A stretch of DNA of 13,212 bases from DASRSS01 sp035765515 (GTDB taxonomy: Bacteria > Actinomycetota > Actinomycetes > Mycobacteriales > Jatrophihabitantaceae), in contig DASTXN010000133.1 of the NCBI GenBank assembly GCA_035765515.1, positions 1 through 13,212 on the forward strand, in the 5' to 3' direction. Under the pieces are notes generated by a model that worked only from the letters and a program-made list of their open reading frames with translations, was not told the DNA's origin and ran no database searches. Below are positions 7,131 through 12,820 of this stretch, in pieces (within the stretch, counting starts at the first letter, position 1; each line of letters starts with the position of its first letter). The position numbers were made by a program, and so were the translations under genes.

Positions 7131-8489
7131 TTACATCGAGGCGATGAGCTTTTCGACCCGCTCGTCGACGCTGCGGTAGGGGTCCTTGCACAGGACGGTG
7201 CGCTGCGCCTGGTCGTTCAGCTTCAGATGCACCCAGTCGACCGTGAAGTCGCGCCGCTTCTCCTGCGCCCGCTTGATGAAATCGCCGCGCAGCTTGGCCC
7301 GAGTGGTCTGCGGCGGGACGTTCTTGGCCTCGAACACGGTCAGGTCGCTCGTCACCCGGTCTACCGCGCCCTTGCGCTGGAGCAGGTAGTACAGACCGCG
7401 GGTGCGCGAGATGTCGTGGTAGGCCAGGTCCAGCTGCGCGACGCGGGGCGAGGACAGCGGCAGGTCGTGCTTGGCCCGGTACCGCTCGATGAGCTGGTAC
7501 TTCGTCGCCCAGTCGATCTCGCGGTCGATCAGCGACAGGTCCTGCTGCTCGATCGCGTCCAGCGTCCGTCCCCACAGCTCGAGCACCCGCTTGGCCATCG
7601 GGTCCTCGCCTCCGCGTTCGACGAAGTCGACCGCCCGTTCGTAGTACTCGCGCTGGATCTGCAGCGCCGACGCGCTGCGTCCGGCCACCAGCCGCACCGG
7701 CCGCGCGCCGGTCATGTCGTGACTGATCTCGCGGATCGCCCGGATCGGGTTCTCCAGCGTGAGGTCGCGGAAGGTCACGCCGTGTTCGATCATGCGCAGC
7801 ACCAGATCCGCGGACCCGACCTTGAGCATGGTCGTGCACTCGTTCATGTTCGAGTCACCGACGATCACGTGCAGGCGCCGGTAGCGCTCGGCGTCGGCGT
7901 GCGGCTCGTCGCGCGTGTTGATGATCGGACGGCTCCGGGTGGTCGCGGAGGAGACGCCCTCCCAGATGTGCTCGGCGCGCTGGCTAACGCAGTAGACCGC
8001 ACCACGCGGCGTCTGCAGTACCTTGCCCGCGCCGCAGATCAGCTGGCGGGTGACGAGGAACGGGATGAGCACGTCGGCGAGCTTGCTGAACTCGCCGTGC
8101 CGTCCGACGAGGAAGTTCTCGTGGCAGCCGTAGGAGTTGCCGGCCGAGTCCGTGTTGTTCTTGAACAGGTAGATGTCGCCGGCGATGCCCTCGTCGTGCA
8201 GGCGTTTCTCGGCGTCGGCGACGAGCCCCTCGAGGATCCGCTCCCCCGCCTTGTCGTGCGCCACGAGCGTCTGCAGTGCGTCGCACTCCGGCGTCGCGTA
8301 CTCGGGATGGCTGCCGACGTCCAGGTACAGCCGCGCACCGTTGCGCAGAAACACGTTGGACGAGCGTCCCCAGGAGACCACGCGGCGGAACAGGTAGCGC
8401 GCCACCTCGTCTGGCGAGAGCCGCCGCTGGCCGTGGAACGTGCACGTGACGCCGTACTCGTTCTCGATGCCGAAGATGCGCTTGTGCAC
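7131..8489 (-). CDS. pafA: Pup-protein ligase PafA
   Basis: This 452-aa protein has the same length as M. tuberculosis PafA and is very similar to it along the whole sequence. PafA is a carboxylate-amine ligase of the glutamine-synthetase superfamily. It uses ATP to join the C-terminal glutamate of Pup to substrate lysines, marking proteins for the Mpa-proteasome. The nucleotide/metal glutamate is E9 in GIENEYG, the catalytic aspartate is D57 in LYLDVGSHPEYAT (51-63), and the GDIYLFKNNTDSAGNSYGCHENF block and the C-terminal FTVDWVHLKLNDQAQRTVLCKDP segment are all present. The start is GTG 8489, with no Shine-Dalgarno but a TAAGCT box 6 nt upstream. In most actinobacteria it follows prcA closely; here prcA is ~4.3 kb away across inverted genes, so pafA must have its own promoter in the 155-bp gap shared with alkB. 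It heads the pafA-pafB-pafC run. Confidence 0.97.
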   Translation of the reverse strand: MHKRIFGIENEYGVTCTFHGQRRLSPDEVARYLFRRVVSWGRSSNVFLRNGARLYLDVGSHPEYATPECDALQTLVAHDKAGERILEGLVADAEKRLHDEGIAGDIYLFKNNTDSAGNSYGCHENFLVGRHGEFSKLADVLIPFLVTRQLICGAGKVLQTPRGAVYCVSQRAEHIWEGVSSATTRSRPIINTRDEPHADAERYRRLHVIVGDSNMNECTTMLKVGSADLVLRMIEHGVTFRDLTLENPIRAIREISHDMTGARPVRLVAGRSASALQIQREYYERAVDFVERGGEDPMAKRVLELWGRTLDAIEQQDLSLIDREIDWATKYQLIERYRAKHDLPLSSPRVAQLDLAYHDISRTRGLYYLLQRKGAVDRVTSDLTVFEAKNVPPQTTRAKLRGDFIKRAQEKRRDFTVDWVHLKLNDQAQRTVLCKDPYRSVDERVEKLIASM

Positions 8490-8495
8490 GAGATC

Positions 8496-8501
8496 AGCTT
8501 A
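8496..8501 (-). promoter_or_regulatory. Possible -10 box (TAAGCT) for leaderless pafA
   Basis: On the minus strand TAAGCT ends 6 nt before the GTG of pafA, and no Shine-Dalgarno is present. Because the upstream neighbour is divergent, some promoter must lie in 8490-8644, and this is the best candidate I see. The -35 region (GGTGCC at 17-nt spacing) is a poor match. Confidence 0.45.
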
Positions 8502-8568
8502 GGCCGGTTACGTCTCCGGCACCGGCTGAACGCGCGAGCCTCGGCCGGATCAACGCTTGCCAGCGCGG

Positions 8569-8593
8569 TTTACATATGCCACGCTTCTGTAAA
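8569..8593. promoter_or_regulatory. Inverted repeat TTTACA-N13-TGTAAA between alkB and pafA (candidate operator)
   Basis: Two perfect 6-bp arms (8569-8574 and 8588-8593) lie 52-76 bp before the alkB start and 80-104 bp before the pafA start, in AT-richer sequence than the surroundings. Arm centres are 19 bp apart, close to two helical turns, which suits a dimeric repressor. The TetR gene two genes downstream of alkB is the natural candidate. The left arm also matches a -35 (TTTACA against TTGACA), but no -10 at normal spacing is evident. Protein binding is inferred. Confidence 0.5.
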
Positions 8594-8625
8594 GCAGGTG
8601 AGCACGTCCCGGCGAGATGTCAATC

Positions 8626-8632
8626 GGCACGA
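8626..8632 (+). promoter_or_regulatory. Strong ribosome binding site deciding the alkB start
   Basis: GAGGTGG lies several nt before ATG 8645. An ATG at 8578 and the open frame back to 8576 lack such a site, so 8645 is the start. Confidence 0.75.
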
Positions 8633-8644
8633 GGTGGTTCTCCA

Positions 8645-9862
8645 ATGCGCGCAGGGTCCCTGTCCGGCCGAGCAGTGATCAACACCGGCGAGCGGCCGGA
8701 CTGGCGAGATCGCAAGCGGTACCTGTGGCTGCTCGGCGCGGTCGTTCCGATGTTCCTGTTCGCCGGCTGGGGCCTGGTGAACCTCACCGGCTCGCCGGTC
8801 TTCTGGTGGCTGGGGCCGATCTTCGTCTACGTGATCATCCCGGTGCTGGACGTGTTCTTCGGCGACGACAGCAGCAACCCGCCGGAGGAGATCGTGGCCT
8901 GGCTCGAACGCGACCGCTACTACAAGTTCATCACCTGGGCGTTCCTGCCGCTGCAGTTCGTCGCGTTCTTCGTCGGGTTCTGGCTGATGACGCGCGGGGA
9001 CGGCCTGGCCGTCGTCGACCGGCTGGGCATCGCGTTCACGCTCGGCTCGCTGAACGGTATTGCGATCAACACCGCGCACGAGCTCGGGCACAAGAAGGAG
9101 CACCTCGAGCGGTGGCTTGCGCGCATCGCACTGGCGCCGTCGGGGTACGGGCACTTCTTCATCGAGCACAACCGTGGCCATCACGTGCGCGTTGCGACGC
9201 CGGACGATCCCGCGTCCAGCCGACTGGGCGAATCGTTCTGGCGGTTCTGGCCGCGCACGGTCAGCGGCAGCGTCCGCAACGGCTGGCGGCTGGAGCGCAC
9301 CCGCCTTCGCCGGATGGGCAAGCGGACGGTCTCGCTGCGCAACGACGTCCTCAACGCGTGGGCCATGACGCTCGTGCTGTGGGCGGTGGTCGTCGCGCTG
9401 TTCGGCTTCGGCACGCTGCCCTACCTGGTGATCCAGGCGGTGTTCGCGTTCAGCCTGCTCGAGGCCGTGAACTATCTCGAGCACTACGGGCTGCTGCGCG
9501 CGGAGTTGCCGAACGGACGCTACGAGCGGGTCGATCCGCGGCACAGCTGGAACAACAACCACGTGGTGACGAACCTGTTCCTGTACCAGTTGCAGCGGCA
9601 CAGCGACCATCACGCCAATCCGACCCGGCGCTACCAGGCGCTGCGGCACTTCGACGCGTCGCCGCAGCTGCCGAGCGGCTACGCAACGATGATCGTGCTC
9701 TGCTACTTCCCGCCGCTGTGGCGGCGCGTGATGGACCCGCGCGTGCTGGCGCACTACGACGGCGACGTGATGCGGGCCAACATCCATCCGCGCAAGCGGG
9801 CGAAGGTGCTCGCGAGGTACGGCACGGCGCCCGAACGGGCGACTGAGAGAATCGCTGGGTGA
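8645..9862 (+). CDS. alkB: Alkane 1-monooxygenase AlkB (integral-membrane non-haem di-iron)
   Basis: This 405-aa membrane protein of the fatty-acid hydroxylase/desaturase superfamily oxidises the terminal carbon of n-alkanes to 1-alkanols, using O2 and electrons from rubredoxin. All diagnostic motifs are intact: His box 1 HELGHK (145-150), box 2 EHNRGHH (174-180), the NYLEHYGL motif specific for AlkB (276-283) and box 3 LQRHSDHHANP (316-326). Hydrophobic helices occur around 26-47, 52-72, 97-115, 124-142, 237-257 and 258-275. It begins an apparent operon with a rubredoxin (GTGA overlap) and a TetR regulator, like the alkB-rub-TetR clusters of other actinobacteria. It is transcribed away from pafA. 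No second rubredoxin and no rubredoxin reductase are seen. Substrate chain length cannot be read from the sequence. Confidence 0.96.
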   Translation: MRAGSLSGRAVINTGERPDWRDRKRYLWLLGAVVPMFLFAGWGLVNLTGSPVFWWLGPIFVYVIIPVLDVFFGDDSSNPPEEIVAWLERDRYYKFITWAFLPLQFVAFFVGFWLMTRGDGLAVVDRLGIAFTLGSLNGIAINTAHELGHKKEHLERWLARIALAPSGYGHFFIEHNRGHHVRVATPDDPASSRLGESFWRFWPRTVSGSVRNGWRLERTRLRRMGKRTVSLRNDVLNAWAMTLVLWAVVVALFGFGTLPYLVIQAVFAFSLLEAVNYLEHYGLLRAELPNGRYERVDPRHSWNNNHVVTNLFLYQLQRHSDHHANPTRRYQALRHFDASPQLPSGYATMIVLCYFPPLWRRVMDPRVLAHYDGDVMRANIHPRKRAKVLARYGTAPERATERIAG

Positions 9863-10041
9863 CGCGCTACAGCTGCCCGGTCTGCGAGTACGTCTACGAC
9901 GAGCAGCGGGGTGAGCCGCGCGAGGGGTTCCCGGCCGGCACGCCGTTCGCCGAGATCCCGGACGACTGGTGCTGCCCCGACTGCGGCGTGCGCGAGAAGA
10001 TCGACTTCGTTTCGGACGGCACGGGCGAGGGGCAGGCCTGA
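9859..10041 (+). CDS. Rubredoxin (electron donor for AlkB)
   Basis: This is a 60-aa small iron protein. The four iron ligands are C6 and C9 in CPVC and C39 and C42 in CPDCG; an extra C38 gives WCCPDCG. It carries electrons from rubredoxin reductase to AlkB. The GTG start overlaps the alkB stop as GTGA, indicating translational coupling. The second motif, with DDWxCPDCGVREKIDF, resembles the AlkG2-type rubredoxins known to support alkane hydroxylation, but this subtype is only my reading. Many actinobacterial clusters carry two rubredoxin genes (rubA, rubB); here there is one. TetR follows after 3 bp. Confidence 0.95.
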   Translation: MTRYSCPVCEYVYDEQRGEPREGFPAGTPFAEIPDDWCCPDCGVREKIDFVSDGTGEGQA

Positions 10042-10044
10042 ACG

Positions 10045-10638
10045 ATGCCGATCCCGTATCCCGAAGCGTCCCGCACGCTGCTGCGCGACACGATCGTCGA
10101 CGCGGTCGACCAGTTGGCCCGAACGCGCGGTTGGGCGGCGGCCAGCATGTCGGACGTCGCCACGGCCGCCGGGGTCAGCCGGCAGACCGTCTACAACGAG
10201 TTCGGCTCCCGGCAGGGGCTGGTCGAGGCGTACGTGCGGCGCGAGGTCGAGGCGTTGATCGGCGAGGTCGAGGCCGAGGTGCGGTCGCGCGCGGGCGACG
10301 CACGCGGCGCCGTCCAGGCCGCGTTCGCGCTGTTCCTCAAGCTCGCGTCGGACGAACCGCTCGTGCAGGTTCTCGTCGCCAGCGAGCGCCCGTCGGACGA
10401 CGGCGGCCTGACCCGACTGCTCACGGGGCTGGGACGCTCGGTGGCCACCGAGCGGATTGGCGAGTTGATCGTCGAGGTCTGGCCGCAGGTGTCCGCGGCC
10501 GATGCGCGGCTGCTGGCCGAGACGCTGGCCCGCCTGGCGATCAGCCACGCACTGCTGCCGACCGAGGACGCGTCGGCGACGGCCACCGCGATCGCCCGAC
10601 TCGTCGGCCCGTTCGTGGACGAACTCCTCGCCGACTGA
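10045..10638 (+). CDS. TetR-family regulator, probable regulator of the alkB operon (AlkX-like)
   Basis: This 197-aa protein has a typical TetR N-terminal helix-turn-helix at residues ~35-54 (MSDVATAAGVSRQTVYNEFGS), after a first helix with RDTIVDAVDQLARTRGW. The ligand-binding helical domain runs to ~195. ATG 10045 lies 3 bp after the rubredoxin stop, and the G-rich end of the rubredoxin gene can act as Shine-Dalgarno. In Mycobacterium, Gordonia and Dietzia a TetR gene in the same position is known or proposed to repress alkB, with fatty acids as possible signals; I infer the same role here. Its likely site is the inverted repeat at 8569-8593. It ends the alk operon; a 61-bp gap follows. Confidence 0.9.
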   Translation: MPIPYPEASRTLLRDTIVDAVDQLARTRGWAAASMSDVATAAGVSRQTVYNEFGSRQGLVEAYVRREVEALIGEVEAEVRSRAGDARGAVQAAFALFLKLASDEPLVQVLVASERPSDDGGLTRLLTGLGRSVATERIGELIVEVWPQVSAADARLLAETLARLAISHALLPTEDASATATAIARLVGPFVDELLAD

Positions 10639-10699
10639 GCTCACTTCGACACCTGGACGTGCCCGGCGGGCGGTGCCAGTCTGCGCGGGAGGAGGCGCC

Positions 10700-11077
10700 A
10701 TGTCCACGGTAAATGTGCGCTACATCGTCGACGACGTCGACGCGGCGATCGAGTTCTACACCAACCGGCTCGGCTTCGAGGTTCGGATGCACCCCGCGCC
10801 GCAGTTCGCCATCCTCGCCCGCGACGCGCTGCAGCTGTTGCTGTCCGCACCGTCCGATGCCGCCGGCGGAGGCCAGGTGACAGACGGCGGGACGCCGACC
10901 CCGGGCGGATGGAACCGAATCTCGCTCGTGGTCGACGACCTGGCGGACCAGGTCGCCGCGCTACGGGCCGCTGGCGTGCGGTTCCGGACCGAGATCATCA
11001 ACGGTGTCGGCGGCGACCAGATCCTGCTGGAGGATCCGTCCGGGAACCCGGTCGAGCTCTTCCAGTACCGCAGCTAG
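10700..11077 (+). CDS. VOC-superfamily (glyoxalase/bleomycin-resistance fold) protein
   Basis: This 125-aa protein starts at ATG 10700 behind a clear GGGAGGAGG Shine-Dalgarno; the frame upstream overlaps tetR and is shadow. Two beta-alpha-beta-beta-beta modules are visible: VRYIVDDVDAAIEFYTNRLGF (~6-26) and ISLVVDDLADQVAALRAAGVRF (~74-95), closing with LLEDPSGNPVELFQ (~109-122). Of the usual VOC metal ligands, the His in strand 1 is replaced by N5, the His opening module 2 by R73, and only the C-terminal Glu (E119) remains. Canonical glyoxalase-type metal chemistry is therefore doubtful, and a binding or non-metal role is possible. It lies 61 bp after tetR on the same strand and has its own ribosome site. 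The substrate is unknown. Confidence 0.88.
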   Translation: MSTVNVRYIVDDVDAAIEFYTNRLGFEVRMHPAPQFAILARDALQLLLSAPSDAAGGGQVTDGGTPTPGGWNRISLVVDDLADQVAALRAAGVRFRTEIINGVGGDQILLEDPSGNPVELFQYRS

Positions 11078-11124
11078 CGTTTCCTGGCCGCCTCTTAGCT
11101 CGCGGGGTCGGGTCGCCGTTCTCT

Positions 11125-11365
11125 TTGGCGGCGACGGCGGGCGCCTTGTCGTTCGGTCGGGTTGCGCTGCCGGCCCTCCGTTCCGGCTTGGTCGCTTTTC
11201 TTGGCGGCGACGGCGGGCGACTTGTCGTTCGGTCGGGTTGCGCTGCCGGCTCTCCGTTCCGGCTTGGTCGCTTTTCTTGGCAGCGACGGCGGGGCAGCTT
11301 GCTCTCCCCTGACTTGCGCTGCCGGGTGTCCGTCCCAGTGCTGGTCGCTTTTTTTCGGCGGCGAC
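11125..11365. repeat. 76-bp tandem repeat: two near-identical copies plus diverged third and partial fourth
   Basis: Units start at 11125, 11201 and 11277, with a partial one near 11355. Copies 1 and 2 differ at only two of 76 positions. Copy 3 keeps the beginning (GCGACGGCGGG), the TTGCGCTGCCGG core at the same offset (37), and the GGTCGC-T-rich end, but its middle is replaced. Each good copy contains two neighbouring inverted repeats, GCCGG-N9-CCGGC and GTCGC-N11-GCGAC (the second closes in the next unit); only the second persists after copy 3. Because 76 is not a multiple of three, the repeat is not coding. It may be a structured RNA, a protein-binding array or a repeat shared with related loci elsewhere in the genome. 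Confidence 0.85.
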
Positions 11366-11467
11366 GACGGGTCGATCTGGGCTTTGCTCCAGTGTTGTCT
11401 CCGGGTTACGTTCCAGCTCTGCCCGGTGAGAGCGTGCAGCCGGAATCTCTTTGCAAAATAAGGGAGA

Positions 11468-11485
11468 AATCCTTCCGCAAGGGTT
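11468..11485. other. Hairpin AATCCTT-CCGC-AAGGGTT overlapping the -35 of the HNH promoter
   Basis: A 7-bp stem (one G-T wobble) with a 4-nt loop lies directly upstream of, and overlaps by two bases, the TTGACA element. It could be an operator or the remains of a terminator for upstream transcription; no T-run follows. Confidence 0.4.
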
Positions 11486-11511
11486 GACACCGGACGTCGC
11501 CGGACTACAAT
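11484..11511 (+). promoter_or_regulatory. Near-consensus sigma70-type promoter for the DUF222-HNH gene
   Basis: TTGACA (11484-11489), a 16-bp spacer and TACAAT (11506-11511, 5 of 6 to TATAAT) form a very strong promoter for an actinobacterium. The -10 ends 7 nt before ATG 11519, and there is no Shine-Dalgarno, so transcription most likely begins at the start codon (leaderless mRNA). The spacer has CCGG-N6-CCGG symmetry. Confidence 0.8.
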
Positions 11512-11518
11512 CGAATGT

Positions 11519-12820
11519 ATGCACGAATCAGTCTCGACCGTCGACGCGGGCACCACCGCGCTCACGGGGCTGATCGCCACCCTGCGCAACCTGACCGCCG
11601 ACGCCGATGATGCTGTACTGATCGACCAGATCCGCGCCCTGGAAGAACTCAAGTCCGCCGCCGCCGCGACGCAGGCACGCCTGACCGCCCGATTCGCCGC
11701 CTCACAGCGGCAGGCCCAGCTGGACGCCGGTGTTCGGGCCGAGCGCGCCGACCGGGGCATCGCCAGTCAGGTAGGGCTGGCTCGCCGGGTGTCGCACTTC
11801 CAGGCCCGGCGGTATGTCGGCTGGGCGAAGATCCTCACCACCGAACTGCCCGCCACGTTCGCGCAGTTGCAGGCCGGCAAGACCAGCGAGTGGCGGGCGA
11901 TGCTCGTGGCCCGGGAAACCGCGTGGCTCTCCCGCGAACACCGCGCCGCCGTCGATGCCGAGCTCGCCCCGAAGTTGGAGCCGCTAGGTGACAAGCGGGT
12001 CGAGGCCGAGGCGAAGAAGGCCGCCTACCGGATCGACCCGTCCGGGTTCGTGAACCGGCTCAGCAACTCCGCCAACGACCGCCGCGTCAGCCTGCGACCC
12101 GCACCGGACGCCATGACCCGGCTCACCGCACTCCTCCCTGTCGCGCAAGGCGTCGCCGTGTACGCAGCACTGTCCCGGCACGCCGACACCAACATCGCTA
12201 CCGGCGATGAGCGCGGCCGGGGTCAGGTCATGGCCGACACCCTCGTGGAACGCGTCACCGGACAAACCACCGCCGAGCAGGTGCCCGTCGAAGTCAACCT
12301 CGTCATCGACACCGACACCCTCCTCGGTGACGGAACCGAACCCGCCCTCATCGACGGCGTCCCCATCCCCGCCGCCACCGCCCGCGAGCTCGCCCTACGC
12401 CCGGACGCACCCCGCTGGCTGCGCCGCCTCTACACCCGGCCCGACACCGGCGAACTCGTCGCCATGGACACCCGACGGCGACTGTTCACCAGAAACCAGC
12501 GGCGCTTCATCGCCCTACGCGACCAGACCTGCCGCACCCCCTGGTGCGAAGCACCCATCCGACACACCGACCACACCCACCCCGCCGCACGAGGCGGCAA
12601 AACCAGCCTAGGCAACGCCGGAGGACTCTGCGTCGCCTGCAACATCGCCAAACAAGCACCCGGCTGGCACGCCCGACCCGGACCCGCCGGACGAATAGAC
12701 CTCATCAGCCCCACCGGCCACCACTACACCAGCCGGCCACCATCCCTGCCCAGGACAAGGCGCACGCCATCACCGCTCGAGCAGCAGCTCCTGATCGAAC
12801 TACGCCGCCACGCGGCTTAG
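11519..12820 (+). CDS. DUF222 plus HNH endonuclease domain protein (13E12 repeat family type)
   Basis: This is a 433-aa protein. Residues ~15-330 are the mainly helical DUF222 region. The C-terminal HNH domain (~325-380) has zinc-type cysteines C338/C343 and C371/C374, the H-x-D-H core at H349-D351-H352, and N366 and N375, so the nuclease site looks intact. The family is common and multi-copy in actinobacteria, including the REP13E12 proteins of M. tuberculosis; its biological role is not established. The start ATG 11519 is set by the promoter 7 nt upstream. It is convergent with prcA, the stop codons overlapping at 12817-12820. From about 12060 on, the coding strand becomes strongly C-rich and G-poor, with more CAA/CGA/GGA-type codons than its neighbours, which suggests a different origin for this gene. 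Confidence 0.92.
   Translation: MHESVSTVDAGTTALTGLIATLRNLTADADDAVLIDQIRALEELKSAAAATQARLTARFAASQRQAQLDAGVRAERADRGIASQVGLARRVSHFQARRYVGWAKILTTELPATFAQLQAGKTSEWRAMLVARETAWLSREHRAAVDAELAPKLEPLGDKRVEAEAKKAAYRIDPSGFVNRLSNSANDRRVSLRPAPDAMTRLTALLPVAQGVAVYAALSRHADTNIATGDERGRGQVMADTLVERVTGQTTAEQVPVEVNLVIDTDTLLGDGTEPALIDGVPIPAATARELALRPDAPRWLRRLYTRPDTGELVAMDTRRRLFTRNQRRFIALRDQTCRTPWCEAPIRHTDHTHPAARGGKTSLGNAGGLCVACNIAKQAPGWHARPGPAGRIDLISPTGHHYTSRPPSLPRTRRTPSPLEQQLLIELRRHAA

Larger units (their letters stand above)
11078..11518. other. 441-bp non-coding stretch between VOC gene and DUF222-HNH gene
   Basis: This gap has no credible gene: open frames cross it on both strands, but the repeat period of 76 bp shifts the frame at each copy. 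It holds a 76-bp tandem repeat (11125-~11365), a GC-rich remainder with decayed fragments such as CTCCAGTG near 11387-11394, an AT-richer pocket (~11442-11474), a hairpin (11468-11485) and the promoter at 11484-11511. Confidence 0.75.

Noticed and set aside
8570..9787. Minus-strand open frame antisense to alkB
   Set aside because: It is a His/Val/Arg-rich shadow; alkB itself has all four diagnostic motifs and a strong ribosome site.
11125..11365. CRISPR array
   Set aside because: The units are contiguous 76-bp copies with no unique spacers, and no cas gene is present.
10909..11760. Open frames through the 76-bp repeat region (plus 10909-11487; minus 10961-11524 and 11095-11760)
   Set aside because: The repeat changes frame in each copy, the products are low-complexity, they overlap the VOC or HNH genes, and no ribosome site is seen.
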